Source of the DNA: Allobosea sp. AAP35
GTDB lineage: Bacteria; Pseudomonadota; Alphaproteobacteria; Rhizobiales; Beijerinckiaceae
Length of the DNA: 64,000 nucleotides
Reading direction: 5' to 3'
NCBI RefSeq assembly: GCF_001295925.1
Contig: NZ_LJHQ01000022.1
Location: 62,001 to 126,000 of the forward strand
This document shows, in pieces, positions 17,214 through 25,808 of the stretch. Under the pieces are notes generated by a model. The model was not told the DNA's origin, did no database searches, and saw nothing but the letters and a program-made list of their open reading frames with translations. The position numbers were made by a program, and so were the translations under genes. Every line of letters starts with the position of its first letter. Position 1 is the first letter of the stretch.

Positions 17214-17913
17214 GCGGTTCCTCCAGCGGCGTCGCATGGCGGCCGCGCAGGACGATGTCGAACTGGTAGCCGAGCGCCCATTCGGGCTCGGTCGTGCCGA
17301 GATCGAAGCGCGAGACCAGCCGCTCGCGTGCTCTCTCGTCCGTCACCGACTGGAAGATCGGGTCATATTTGAACAGCGGATCGCCGGGGAAATACATCTG
17401 CGTGATGACGCGCGACAGGAAGCTCGGTCCAAACAGCGAGAAATGGATATGGGCCGGGCGCCAGGCATTGTGGTGGTTGCGCCAGGGATAGGCGCCGGGC
17501 TTGACCGTGACGAAGCGATAGCGGCCGTCGGCATCGGTCAGCGCCCGGCCCGCGCCGGTGAAGTTCGGATCGAGCGGGGCCGGGTGCTGGTCGCGGACAT
17601 GGACATAGCGCCCGCCCGCATTGGCCTGCCAGATCTCGACGAGCGTGTGCGGCACCGGCCGGCCGTCCTCGTCGAGGACGCGGCCCGAGACGATGATGCG
17701 CTCGCCCAGCGGCTCGCCACCATGCTGGCGGGTCAGGTCCGCATCGCCCGCCGTGACGCCGACATCGCCGAAGACCGGGCCGGTCGTTTCCGAGAGCGTG
17801 TGCGGTAACAGAATCAACGGCTTCAATGGGGCGCGCTTTTGCGTCGAGCCGTAAGCGGGCGACGCGTTGAGCGGGTGAGCCTTCAGGCCGTCGCGCGGAT
17901 AGATCAAGCTCAT
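17203..17913 (-). CDS. pcaH: protocatechuate 3,4-dioxygenase beta subunit
   Basis: 236 residues. The iron-binding residues are visible: Tyr in GGRYVHVRDQHP (about residue 108), Tyr in KPGAYPWRNHHN (about 145) and the two His in AWRPAHIHFSLFG (about 158-160). VEIWQANAGGRYVH is the beta-subunit signature. It catalyses oxygen-dependent intradiol cleavage with PcaG. It starts at 17913, overlapping the pcaJ stop as ATGA, and its own end overlaps pcaG. All expected ligands are present. Confidence 0.96.
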   Translation of the reverse strand: MSLIYPRDGLKAHPLNASPAYGSTQKRAPLKPLILLPHTLSETTGPVFGDVGVTAGDADLTRQHGGEPLGERIIVSGRVLDEDGRPVPHTLVEIWQANAGGRYVHVRDQHPAPLDPNFTGAGRALTDADGRYRFVTVKPGAYPWRNHHNAWRPAHIHFSLFGPSFLSRVITQMYFPGDPLFKYDPIFQSVTDERARERLVSRFDLGTTEPEWALGYQFDIVLRGRHATPLEEPHDH

Positions 17914-18680
17914 GCCGCCACTCCGTGGGCCTGCCGGGTGCGGGCATGAAGATCACGCAGGACCGAGAGTTCCTGCTCGCTCGCGGCGGGCGTTTCGGTG
18001 ACATCCGCCGCGAAGCGCAGCGGCCAGGCGCATCCCGCCTGAACCTGCTCGCGCGTCACGCCGGGATGCAGCGAGACGACGGTGAGTTCGGCCGTCTCGG
18101 GATCGGGCTCCAGGACGCAAAGATCGGTCATGACCTTGGTCGGCCCCTTGGTCGTCAGGCCGAGCGCAGCGCGGTCCCCCTTGCCCATGCCATGGCCGAA
18201 GGAGGTGATGAAGGGCAGCTTGTCGACGAAGGCGCGGGTGCCCATCGCCATGGTGATGAAGATCTGGCCGCAATTGCTGGCGATCTCGGGCGCGCCGCCA
18301 CCGCCGGGCAAGCGCACTTTCGGTGCGTCATAGGGGCCGACGACGGTGGTGTTGAGATTGGCGAAACGGTCGATCTGGGCGCCGCCGAGGAAGCCGATGG
18401 TGATGCGCCCGCCCTGCAGCCAGTAGCGGAACATCTCGGGCACCGCGACGGTGGTCAGGGCCGTGTCGCAGAGCTCGCCGTCGCCGATCGAGAGCGGCAG
18501 CACACTTGGCCGGGTCGAGAGCGTGCCCGATTCGTAGATCAGCGTGATCTTCGGCGCGTGCGTGAGGCGGGCAAGATTGCAGGCGGCCGAGGGCGCACCG
18601 ATGCCGACGAAGCAGACATCGGTGTTCGTGAGCAGCCGCGCCGCCGCGATGGTCATCATTTCGGTCGAGGTCGCGTTCAT
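17910..18680 (-). CDS. pcaJ: 3-oxoadipate CoA-transferase subunit B
   Basis: 256 residues from ATG 18680, overlapping the pcaI stop by one base (TGATG). The catalytic Glu is in LIYESGTL (about residue 48), and the glycine-rich segment is near LPGGGGAPEIASN. Length and sequence resemble the CatJ type of family I CoA-transferases, which move CoA from succinyl-CoA to 3-oxoadipate. The operon with pcaHG makes 3-oxoadipate the likely acceptor. The thiolase (pcaF) and the pcaBCD genes are not in this window. Confidence 0.9.
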   Translation of the reverse strand: MNATSTEMMTIAAARLLTNTDVCFVGIGAPSAACNLARLTHAPKITLIYESGTLSTRPSVLPLSIGDGELCDTALTTVAVPEMFRYWLQGGRITIGFLGGAQIDRFANLNTTVVGPYDAPKVRLPGGGGAPEIASNCGQIFITMAMGTRAFVDKLPFITSFGHGMGKGDRAALGLTTKGPTKVMTDLCVLEPDPETAELTVVSLHPGVTREQVQAGCAWPLRFAADVTETPAASEQELSVLRDLHARTRQAHGVAA

Positions 18681-19537
18681 CACGCCGCCTCCCTCTTCGA
18701 ACCCGCATGGCGGGCGAAGGCATCGGGGCCTTTTTCGAGAACGTTTTCCGTGATCCAGGACAAGAAGGTGTCGCGCTCGCGGGCGATCTTGTCCCAGGCG
18801 ATGTAGAAGTCGTTGGCGCGCTTGTAATAGCCCTGGGCGTAGGACGGATAGGCGCCGCCCGGCACATGGGCGATCGCCGTCACCGCCCATGATGGCAGGA
18901 TGACGGCATTGGCGTTGCGCGGCCCGAAATCGTCGACGATCTCCTCGACCGTGACGAGCGAGCGCTTGGCGGCCAGCACCGCCTCCTTCTGCACGCCGAC
19001 GATGCCCTCGAGCAGGACGTTGCCCTCGCGATCGGCCTTCAGCGCATGAATGACGGCAGCATCGGGCCTGATCGCCGGCACGGTCGCCAGCACCTCGCCG
19101 GTATAGGGGCAGGTGACGGAGCGGATCTGCGGGTTGACGCTGGGAAGATCGACGCCCTTGTAGCCGCGGAAGACCGCGAAAGGCAGGTTCGCGGCGCCCG
19201 CCTCATAGGCATTGGCCATGGCGGCGTGGCTGTGTTCCTCGATCTCCAGCCTGTGCGGCCAGCCATTCTCGACCGCGTCGCGGAACCGATGCAGCGAGCC
19301 GACGCCGGGGTTGCCGCCCCAGGAGAAGATCAGTTTTTCGGCACAGCCGGTGCCGATCAATTGGTCATAGATCAGATCCGGCGTCATCCGGATCAGGGTC
19401 AGGCGGCGCTTGCCCTGCCGGATCGTCTCGTGACCCGCCGCATGCGGGATCAGATGGGTGAAGCCTTCCATGGCGACGGAGCAGCCATCGCTCACGACCG
19501 CCTCGATTCCCTCGGCGAGAGAGACGAATTCAGCCAC
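18680..19537 (-). CDS. pcaI: 3-oxoadipate CoA-transferase subunit A
   Basis: 285 residues from GTG 19537, which has GAGGAG eight bases ahead; an upstream in-frame GTG at 19573 lies inside the operator palindrome and is less likely. The CatI-type sequence shows SDGCSVAMEGFTHLIPH near the N-terminus and FSWGGNPGVGSLHRFRDAV (about residues 75-93), the CoA-binding region. With PcaJ it forms the hetero-oligomer acting in the beta-ketoadipate pathway. It is first in pcaIJHG and divergent from the IclR regulator. Confidence 0.9.
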   Translation of the reverse strand: MAEFVSLAEGIEAVVSDGCSVAMEGFTHLIPHAAGHETIRQGKRRLTLIRMTPDLIYDQLIGTGCAEKLIFSWGGNPGVGSLHRFRDAVENGWPHRLEIEEHSHAAMANAYEAGAANLPFAVFRGYKGVDLPSVNPQIRSVTCPYTGEVLATVPAIRPDAAVIHALKADREGNVLLEGIVGVQKEAVLAAKRSLVTVEEIVDDFGPRNANAVILPSWAVTAIAHVPGGAYPSYAQGYYKRANDFYIAWDKIARERDTFLSWITENVLEKGPDAFARHAGSKREAA

Positions 19538-19555
19538 CTTGACATCTCCTCGATA

Positions 19556-19590
19556 TGTGCGTTTATCGCACACTGTTCTGATAATCGAAC
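19556..19590. promoter_or_regulatory. candidate PcaR operators between pcaI and its regulator
   Basis: A perfect 6-base inverted repeat TGTGCG-N5-CGCACA lies at 19556-19572, followed by GTTC-N8-GAAC at 19575-19590. On the minus strand these read GTGCGATAAACGCAC and GTTCGATTATC. As I recall it, the PcaR consensus of Pseudomonas is GTTCGATAATCGCAC; the first site differs from it at two of 15 bases. Position and match suggest two operators for the divergent IclR protein. Confidence 0.6.
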
Positions 19591-19619
19591 TTTATGCAGC
19601 GAAGGGCAAGCGGTCAAGG

Positions 19620-20387
19620 ATGGCAGGGGAAGCACCCGACCGCGACCATATGGCGGCCCTCGAAAAGGGTCTGGCGGTGATCGAATGCTTCGACGCCGCC
19701 CATGACAAACTCACCATCGCCGATGTCGCCCGCGCGACCGATCTCTCCCGCGCCGCCGCAAGGCGCTGTCTGCTGACGCTCACCCGGATCGGTTATGCCG
19801 AATTCGACGGCAAATTCTTTAGGCTGACGCCGCGCGTGCTGCGGCTCGGCCATGCCTGGCTTGCCTCGACGGCGCTGCCGCAACTGGTCCAGCCCTTCCT
19901 GGAGCGGCTGTCGGAGGAAACCCACGAATCCTCATCGGCCTGCCTGCTGGACGGACACGAAATCGTTTACATCGCCCGCTCGGCGCAGCGGCGGATCATG
20001 TCGGTGGGCCTCTCGGTGGGGACGCGGCTGCCGGCCTTCTGCACCTCGATGGGCCGCGTGCTGCTGGCCTTTCGCGATCCCGCCGACGCGCAGGCGCGCA
20101 TCCTTGCCGGCAAGCCACGGGCCCTGACGCCGCACACGGTCACCGACCCAGGGCGACTGGCCGACATCCTCGCCGGCGTCCGCGAGCAGGGCCATTGCGT
20201 CGTCGATCAGGAACTCGAACTCGGGCTGATCTCGCTGGCCATGCCGCTGTTCAATGCACGCGGCGAGGTGATCGCCGCGTTCAATATCTCGGGCCAGGTC
20301 CAGCGCAGTTCCGCGCAGGAGATGGCGGAGCGCTTCCTGCCGAAGATGCAGAGCCTTCAGGCGATGCTCCGACCACTGATCACCTGA
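19620..20387 (+). CDS. pcaR: IclR-family regulator of the pca operon (PcaR/PobR type)
   Basis: 255 residues from ATG 19620. Winged HTH at about residues 12-75 (LTIADVARATDLSRAAARRCL, given here as the HTH core), then the IclR effector domain (about 85-250) with SVGTRLPAFCTSMGRVLL, the PcaR/PcaU/PobR subfamily hallmark. It should sense a pathway intermediate such as beta-ketoadipate and activate pcaIJHG. It is divergent from pcaI with an 82-base gap containing two operator-like sites. Symbol by subfamily and context; the true effector is unknown. Confidence 0.85.
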   Translation: MAGEAPDRDHMAALEKGLAVIECFDAAHDKLTIADVARATDLSRAAARRCLLTLTRIGYAEFDGKFFRLTPRVLRLGHAWLASTALPQLVQPFLERLSEETHESSSACLLDGHEIVYIARSAQRRIMSVGLSVGTRLPAFCTSMGRVLLAFRDPADAQARILAGKPRALTPHTVTDPGRLADILAGVREQGHCVVDQELELGLISLAMPLFNARGEVIAAFNISGQVQRSSAQEMAERFLPKMQSLQAMLRPLIT

Positions 20388-20400
20388 AGGCAAGGCCAAG

Positions 20401-21291
20401 ATGCTCGAACTCGAAGCGGGGCCCCTGCGGGCCCGCATTCATCCGGAAACAGGCGGCATCATCGCCTCGCTGGAGTGGCGGGGGCCGGATGGGCGCCGAC
20501 ACAAGCTGCTGCATGCGCCCGACGGCGCCGTGCCATCGACGGCGGCGCCCAACATGATGGGAAGCTGGGTCATGGCGCCCTTCGCCAACCGGGCCTTCGA
20601 CGGGCTCGTCGATGACGGCGAGACGCGCTTCCTCGTGCCCGACAACAACCCGCGCGGCGGCGGCAACATCCATGGGTTCGGCTGGCAGTCCGCCTGGGAC
20701 ATACTCAGTCATACCGCCAGCCATACCGCGCTCGAACACCGCCGCAGCGCGGGGCCCGACCCCTATCGCTACCGCGTCACGCAGGACATCGCCCTCGACG
20801 ACGCCGGTATGACCATCGCGCTGTCGATCACCAACGAGGCCGACCAGGCCCTACCCTATGGAATGGGTCATCATCCCTGGTTTCCCTGCGCCGCCGATAC
20901 GCGGCTCGGTATGACCGCCAGCGGCGCGCTCGTCTTCGGCGAGGCCTTCCGTGCGATCGCGTCGGATCCGCTTGCGGCAGGCGGTCCCTATGCCGACAGG
21001 CCGGTCTTCGCCACCGGCCGCGAGACGGCCTGGAGCTTCCTCGGCTGGGACGGGACGGCGCGGATCGAGACACCCTCGACCGGCCTCGCGATCGTCCTGA
21101 CGGCAAGCCAAAGCCTGCGCTGCCCGGTGGTCTGGGCACCGGCCGGCGCGGATTTCCTCTGCGTCGAGCCGCAAAGCCATGCGATCGGATCGCCGAGCGA
21201 GCCGGCGGCACGGGAAGCTGCGCCGCTCAAACGGCTGCAACCGGGCGAGAGCCTCGAGGGCTGGCTGCGGATCGTGCCGGAGGTGATCTGA
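20401..21291 (+). CDS. aldose 1-epimerase (galactose mutarotase family)
   Basis: 296 residues, starting 13 bases after pcaR. The family fold is clear: FANRAFDGLVDDGETRFLVP region, IHGFGWQSAWDI (catalytic His and Trp, about residues 89-100), MGHHPWFPCAADT (second His pair, about 158-170) and a late FLCVEPQSH with the catalytic Glu (about 254-262). It interconverts sugar anomers. Its link to the pca genes is unclear; dgoK lies on the other side of the pca cluster, so these two may belong together functionally. Confidence 0.88.
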   Translation: MLELEAGPLRARIHPETGGIIASLEWRGPDGRRHKLLHAPDGAVPSTAAPNMMGSWVMAPFANRAFDGLVDDGETRFLVPDNNPRGGGNIHGFGWQSAWDILSHTASHTALEHRRSAGPDPYRYRVTQDIALDDAGMTIALSITNEADQALPYGMGHHPWFPCAADTRLGMTASGALVFGEAFRAIASDPLAAGGPYADRPVFATGRETAWSFLGWDGTARIETPSTGLAIVLTASQSLRCPVVWAPAGADFLCVEPQSHAIGSPSEPAAREAAPLKRLQPGESLEGWLRIVPEVI

Positions 21292-21298
21292 CCGTGGT

Positions 21299-22000
21299 TC
21301 AGCGCCAGCGCGGGCCGGGTTCGTAATAGCGCTGCAGATTGTAGGGCTGATAACCATAGGCTCCCGCCGGCAAGGCCGGGCGGAGCAGGATCTGCTCGCG
21401 AGCGGCATTCCAGTTCGGCGCCTTGCGGCTCTGGGCAATCGCCGCGCGCTGCTTAGCCTTCGCCTTGGCGATCTGGCTCTCGACCTTTTTGGTTTTGGCG
21501 ATCTTGGCCTTGCTGGTCTTGACGCCCCCGGAAGCCTTGGCGAACTGCGAGAGATTGTCGGGCGCCGCGCCGTTCAGCGCGATGCGGGTCTTGCTCGCGC
21601 CATGCTTTCTGACCAGCGCGAACAGCTTGGCCGCGTTGGTCGGGTGCAAACGGATGCAGCCATGGGATGCGGGGCGCCCGAGCGCACTGAGCGCCGTCGT
21701 GCCGTGGATGGCATAACCACCGCGAAAGAAGATCGCGTTGGGCATCGCGCCGCCGTACTTACGCGAGTACCAGTTCTTCTCCAGCCGGGTCGGGCGATAG
21801 ACGCCGTTGGGCGTGCGATAGCCCTTGCGACCGGACGAAATCGCCCAGTTGTAGCTCTCGCCATCGGTCGTCGTGACGTGGATGCGTTGGGCGGCGATAT
21901 CGACCCGGACATCGACGCCCGCTTGGGCGACATTGGCACCGGCGAGGGAGCCGGCAAGCGACAGGACAAGGGCGGCCAGAAGGCCGAACACGCGACGCAT
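21299..22000 (-). CDS. L,D-transpeptidase (YkuD family)
   Basis: 233 residues from ATG 22000 with GGAG seven bases ahead. Signal peptide about 1-27 (SLAGANVAQA), YkuD domain about 30-140 with the catalytic YAIHGTTALSALGRP and SHGCIRLHPTNA (His, Cys, Arg all present). The C-terminal third is rich in Lys, Ala and Gln (about 160-200; KAKIAKTKKVESQIAKAKAK) and may bind the wall or membrane. It forms 3-3 crosslinks or links proteins to peptidoglycan in the periplasm. Convergent with the mutarotase, 7 bases apart. Confidence 0.92.
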   Translation of the reverse strand: MRRVFGLLAALVLSLAGSLAGANVAQAGVDVRVDIAAQRIHVTTTDGESYNWAISSGRKGYRTPNGVYRPTRLEKNWYSRKYGGAMPNAIFFRGGYAIHGTTALSALGRPASHGCIRLHPTNAAKLFALVRKHGASKTRIALNGAAPDNLSQFAKASGGVKTSKAKIAKTKKVESQIAKAKAKQRAAIAQSRKAPNWNAAREQILLRPALPAGAYGYQPYNLQRYYEPGPRWR

Positions 22001-22202
22001 CACACCACTCCGAAAAGACGCAACCGTTGAACGATGTGGCATTGTCGGACTTGCAGGGGATAGGGCCTGCAGCCGCCGCCATTCTTCTCAGGAAACGCCG
22101 CCTGCCGACCCTTGTAAAGCGCCAAGGCGAAATGTGGTTTCCGATCTGACGGCCGCAGCCCTGTCCGCATCGCGGCCGTGACCTGCGCCACCGGCTTTGC
22201 CG

Positions 22203-22248
22203 CCCGGCATGGGCGGTGTAGCAGGCCCGGCATGGGCGGTGTAGCAGG
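22203..22248 (+). repeat. perfect 23-base tandem duplication
   Basis: Bases 22203-22225 are repeated exactly at 22226-22248, just upstream of the TauE gene. Function unknown; a fresh slippage product is the simple explanation. Confidence 0.9.
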
Positions 22249-22282
22249 AATGAATCGTCTCCCCCCGCCAGCACGGCCCACC

Positions 22283-23035
22283 ATGCTCGACACGCTCCTG
22301 CCGGCCGGCGTCGCGCCCGCCATCGCCCTGCTGCTGATTGCCGTCAGTTTCATGACCTCGGCCTTCACCGCCGCGTTCGGCATCGGCGGCGGGGTGGCGA
22401 TGCTGGGGGCACTGGCTGGAACCGTGCCGCCCGCCGTCATCATCGCCGTGCATGGGCTGGTCCAGGTCGGCTCCAATGTCGGGCGCACCTTCGTGCAGCG
22501 GGCGCATGCGGTCTGGCCGCTGGTGGCGCGCTTCACGGCGGGCTCGATCGTGGGCGTTCTGATCGGGGCCCTTCTCGTGGTCGAACTGCCCGAACGGATC
22601 CTGCTGGGGCTGCTCGGCGTCTTCATCCTGGCGATGACCTGGCTGCCGAAGCCGCGCATTCCGGGGCTGGCATCGCGTGGGCTGGTCATCGGCGGCGGGC
22701 TTTCGACCATCATCACCATGTTTGTGGGTGCAACCGGCCCCTTCGTTCAGGCGCTTCTGCTGCCGCTGGGCCTCGAAAAGCGCCAGCTCATCGCGACGCA
22801 CGCCGCCTGCACGACGATCCAGCATCTGCTCAAGGTCTTCGCCTTCGGGGCGCTCGGATTTTCGTTCGCCGACTGGCTGCCGCTGATCGGGGCGATGATC
22901 GTCTCGGGCTTCGCCGGGACGATGCTCGGGACGAAGCTTTTGGAACGCCTGCCCGAGCGCTGGTTCCTGGTCGCGATCAAGACGATCCTGACAATCGTCG
23001 GGATCGATCTCCTGCGCCGTGCGGCCGGATATTGA
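22283..23035 (+). CDS. sulfite exporter TauE/SafE family membrane protein
   Basis: 250 residues from ATG 22283; an upstream Met at 22250 is possible but would add polar residues. About eight membrane helices; the two half-repeats of the family are seen in TAAFGIGGGVAMLGALAG (about 27-45) and TIITMFVGATGPFVQALLL (about 140-160). The family exports organosulfur or sulfite compounds or other anions. Neighbours give no substrate clue. Converges with the carbonic anhydrase gene, 15 bases apart. Confidence 0.85.
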   Translation: MLDTLLPAGVAPAIALLLIAVSFMTSAFTAAFGIGGGVAMLGALAGTVPPAVIIAVHGLVQVGSNVGRTFVQRAHAVWPLVARFTAGSIVGVLIGALLVVELPERILLGLLGVFILAMTWLPKPRIPGLASRGLVIGGGLSTIITMFVGATGPFVQALLLPLGLEKRQLIATHAACTTIQHLLKVFAFGALGFSFADWLPLIGAMIVSGFAGTMLGTKLLERLPERWFLVAIKTILTIVGIDLLRRAAGY

Positions 23036-23050
23036 AGACGGCAAACGTCC

Positions 23051-23776
23051 TCAGATCAGCTTCACCTTGCCCGTGGCGAGCTCGTAGATACCGCCGACGA
23101 CGGTCAGCTTCTTCTGGGCGACGCGCTCGGCGAGAATCGGCGCAGCGTTCTTCAGACGCTCGACATTGAGCCGGACATTCGCCTCCGTGGCCGCTTCCAG
23201 CATATTCGTCGCACCGGCCTTCTGGGCTTCGAGCACGGCCGGCTTGATCGCGTTGATCAGCGAGGGCAGATGGCCGGGCAGTTGCGTGCCGTTCTTGACC
23301 ACGTCGATGGTCGAGGAGATGGCGCCGCAACTGGTGTGGCCGAGCACCAGGATCAGCGGCGATTGCAGCACGGCGGCGCCGAATTCGAGGCTCGCCAACC
23401 CGTCCTCATTGACGAAATTGCCGGCCACCCGGACCACGAAGAGATCGCCGGCGCCCTGATCGAAGGCCAGTTCGGGAGCCAGGCGCGAATCGGCGCAGCT
23501 CACGATCGAGGCGAAGGGGTGCTGCGAGCGGGTGCGCGCCGCCCGCCCTGCCGAGAAATCGCGCTCATTGGGTTTGTTGGCGGCATAGCGGGCGTTGCCG
23601 TCCACGAGGCGCTTCAGGGCCTCGTCGCCGCTCAGCGGCGTCGGCGTGGCGGTGACGCTTTGGGCCAGGGCCGGCATCACCAACCCTCCCGCCAAGGCAA
23701 ACCCGACGCCGGCCCCGAGAAAGGACCGCCGGGAGGGTGAAAACGAGAGGGCATTCGATGCGCAGCGTTCGCACAT
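23051..23776 (-). CDS. beta-class carbonic anhydrase, Tat-exported
   Basis: 241 residues. The N-terminus has a Tat signal SRRSFLGAGVGFALAGG (about 15-31) with cleavage around PALAQS, so the enzyme should be folded first and work in the periplasm. The zinc ligands are present: CADSRL (about residue 93) and GHTSCGAISS (about 145-154), with the Asp/Arg dyad. It converts CO2 and bicarbonate. Divergent from the HTH protein at 23950 with a 173-base gap. Confidence 0.92.
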   Translation of the reverse strand: MCERCASNALSFSPSRRSFLGAGVGFALAGGLVMPALAQSVTATPTPLSGDEALKRLVDGNARYAANKPNERDFSAGRAARTRSQHPFASIVSCADSRLAPELAFDQGAGDLFVVRVAGNFVNEDGLASLEFGAAVLQSPLILVLGHTSCGAISSTIDVVKNGTQLPGHLPSLINAIKPAVLEAQKAGATNMLEAATEANVRLNVERLKNAAPILAERVAQKKLTVVGGIYELATGKVKLI

Positions 23777-23949
23777 TGCGATAATCCTTCGCGAGAGCGG
23801 CCTGGCTCCGCATTCGGGCTGGAGCGGTCACCATGGCATTGCCCCCCGATGGTATAAGTGCTGCGATGTCTGCATAGTCCAAACTCTGCAGACATCGCCA
23901 ACCAGCGAAACCACTGTTAACGATACGTAAATCAGGCAGCTAACTATCT

Positions 23950-24825
23950 TTGAACTACAACTCTCATGTTTTCGATCCCATAGCCGGCTGCGACGGCGTC
24001 GCCGCGAACTATCGCCGGGCGATCATCCACTGCGCCGATGCGGTCTTGCGCATGCATTTCGCCGAGAAGCTGGTGAACAAGGTCTTCGGCCGGAATCTGC
24101 AGTCCCATGCTGCGGGCCTCGTCGTGGTGATGCATTGCGAGGCGCTGCTCGGTCTTGGCCCCCGGCCCACTCTCAGCCTCGTGCAGCGCGAGATGGGGAG
24201 CGCACGCACGCTCGCCGCCTTCTTCGGGCTTTTGCGGTTTGCGGGCTATGTGACCCAGGAGACGGTGCCCGAGGATGGCCGATCGGCCTGGCTGGTGCCG
24301 TCGCCACCGCTCTTCGATGGCCTGCGGTTATGGCTTTCGCATCATGCGCGCTGCAGCGAGATCCTCGGCCTGAGCGAACCCGGCCTGTCGGAGCGCCTGC
24401 AAACCGATGCGGACTGGCTCAGACTCTATCTGGGCCATGCGCGTGGCCTGCTGGTCAGGACGCGCGAAGCGATGGCCGGCGACGGCGCCTTTGCCTGGTT
24501 CGACCGTTTCGATTGCGGTGACCGGATCGGGCTCATCCTGCTGCGGGCGCACCATGCCAGCGCGCCGGCATCGGGCGACGGTCCGAATTGGTTCGATCTC
24601 GGCGGCCGGGAGATCGCGGCCCGCCTGGGCGTCTCGCGCTCGCATATCCGCAACATCGTCAACCGGGCGGAGATCCAGGGTCTGGTGCTGCAGGACCGCC
24701 CCAGCGGGCGGATCGCGCTGACGCCGCGCCTCCTGGCTGAAAGCGAGGCCTGGTTCCGGTCGTTCTGGGGCTGGGTCGGGGAGACCGGGCGGGTGGCCGA
24801 GGGCCACGCGGCGCGTCAAAGGTGA
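23950..24825 (+). CDS. unknown protein with C-terminal helix-turn-helix
   Basis: 291 residues if the TTG at 23950 is used; the first ATG in frame is 24052 (MHFAEKLVNK), and no strong ribosome site decides. I do not recognise the family. Residues about 70-110 look like a winged helix (LSLVQREMGSARTLAAFFGLL, here quoted to describe helical character), and about 215-255 contain a clear HTH: GGREIAARLGVSRSHIRNIV followed by the wing LVLQDRPSGRIALTP. So it is probably a transcription factor with two DNA-binding-like modules. It faces away from the carbonic anhydrase gene and precedes hisF by 57 bases. Confidence 0.6.
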   Translation: MNYNSHVFDPIAGCDGVAANYRRAIIHCADAVLRMHFAEKLVNKVFGRNLQSHAAGLVVVMHCEALLGLGPRPTLSLVQREMGSARTLAAFFGLLRFAGYVTQETVPEDGRSAWLVPSPPLFDGLRLWLSHHARCSEILGLSEPGLSERLQTDADWLRLYLGHARGLLVRTREAMAGDGAFAWFDRFDCGDRIGLILLRAHHASAPASGDGPNWFDLGGREIAARLGVSRSHIRNIVNRAEIQGLVLQDRPSGRIALTPRLLAESEAWFRSFWGWVGETGRVAEGHAARQR

Positions 24826-24882
24826 CGAGCCGGGCGAAATCCGGCATAGGCTGGCGGCATTCGCCCTGAAAGCCGGCTCGCC

Positions 24883-25644
24883 ATGCTCAAGATCCGCATC
24901 ATCCCCTGCCTCGACGTGAAAGACGGCCGCGTCGTCAAGGGCGTGAAGTTCCTCGATCTCGTCGATGCGGGAGACCCTGTCGAGGCCGCCAAGGCCTATG
25001 ACGCGGCGGGCGCCGACGAGCTCTGCTTCCTCGACATCACGGCAAGCCATGAGGATCGCGGCATTCTGTTCGATGTGGTCACCCGCACGGCCGAAGCCTG
25101 CTTCATGCCGCTGACGGTGGGCGGCGGCGTGCGCAAGATCGAAGACATCCGAGGGCTTTTGCTGGCGGGCGCCGACAAGGTCTCGATCAACACGGCAGCC
25201 GTCACCAACAGGCACTTCGTCCGGGAGGCGGCCGAGAAGTTCGGGGCGCAGTGCATCACGGTCGCTATCGATGCCAAGCAGGTCACGCCGGGCCGCTGGG
25301 AGATCTTCACCCATGGCGGGCGCAATCCGACAGGGCTGGACGCGGTCGCTTTCGCGCAAGAGGTCGCCTCTCTGGGTGCCGGCGAACTGCTGGTCACCTC
25401 GATGGACCGCGACGGCACCAAGGTCGGCTACGATCTCGGCCTGACGCGGGCCATCGCAGATGCCGTCACGGTGCCGGTGATCGCGTCCGGCGGCGTCGGT
25501 GATCTCGACGATCTCGTCAACGGCGTGCGCGAGGGCCATGCCTCGGCGGTGCTCGCCGCCTCGATCTTCCATTTCGGCACCTACACGATCCCGCAGGCCA
25601 AGGCGCATATGGCGCAGGCCGGGCTGGCGATGCGGCTGGATTAA
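24883..25644 (+). CDS. hisF: imidazole glycerol phosphate synthase cyclase subunit
   Basis: 253 residues, a TIM barrel. The N-terminal [15 protein letters not shown] holds Asp11, and [11 protein letters not shown] (about residue 130) the second catalytic Asp; [10 protein letters not shown] near 206 binds phosphate. It makes imidazole glycerol phosphate and AICAR with HisH. HisH and HisA are 32 kb away at 56-58 kb on the other strand, whereas hisE and coaA follow here. That split is unusual for the order; see findings. Confidence 0.97.
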   Translation: MLKIRIIPCLDVKDGRVVKGVKFLDLVDAGDPVEAAKAYDAAGADELCFLDITASHEDRGILFDVVTRTAEACFMPLTVGGGVRKIEDIRGLLLAGADKVSINTAAVTNRHFVREAAEKFGAQCITVAIDAKQVTPGRWEIFTHGGRNPTGLDAVAFAQEVASLGAGELLVTSMDRDGTKVGYDLGLTRAIADAVTVPVIASGGVGDLDDLVNGVREGHASAVLAASIFHFGTYTIPQAKAHMAQAGLAMRLD

Positions 25645-25664
25645 AACGTGATGGGACTCTTTCG

Positions 25665-25801
25665 CTCTGTCATTCCGGGGCTTCGCATCGCGAAGAACCC
25701 GGAACCCACGACCGGGCGAGCGGCCTATGACTGGGTATCGAATGTTGCACCCCGTCGTGGGTTCCGGGTTCGCGCCGATGGCGCGCCTCGGAAAGACAGA
25801 G
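25665..25801. repeat. palindromic intergenic repeat (copy 2)
   Basis: Ends 25665-25677 and 25789-25801 are inverted copies with one mismatch, ending in GTCATTCCG-type sequence. Inside is a second inverted pair (25710-25720 area against 25753-25771). It fills the gap between hisF and hisE and shares its ends with the other three elements. Confidence 0.75.
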
Positions 25802-25808
25802 GTTTGGC

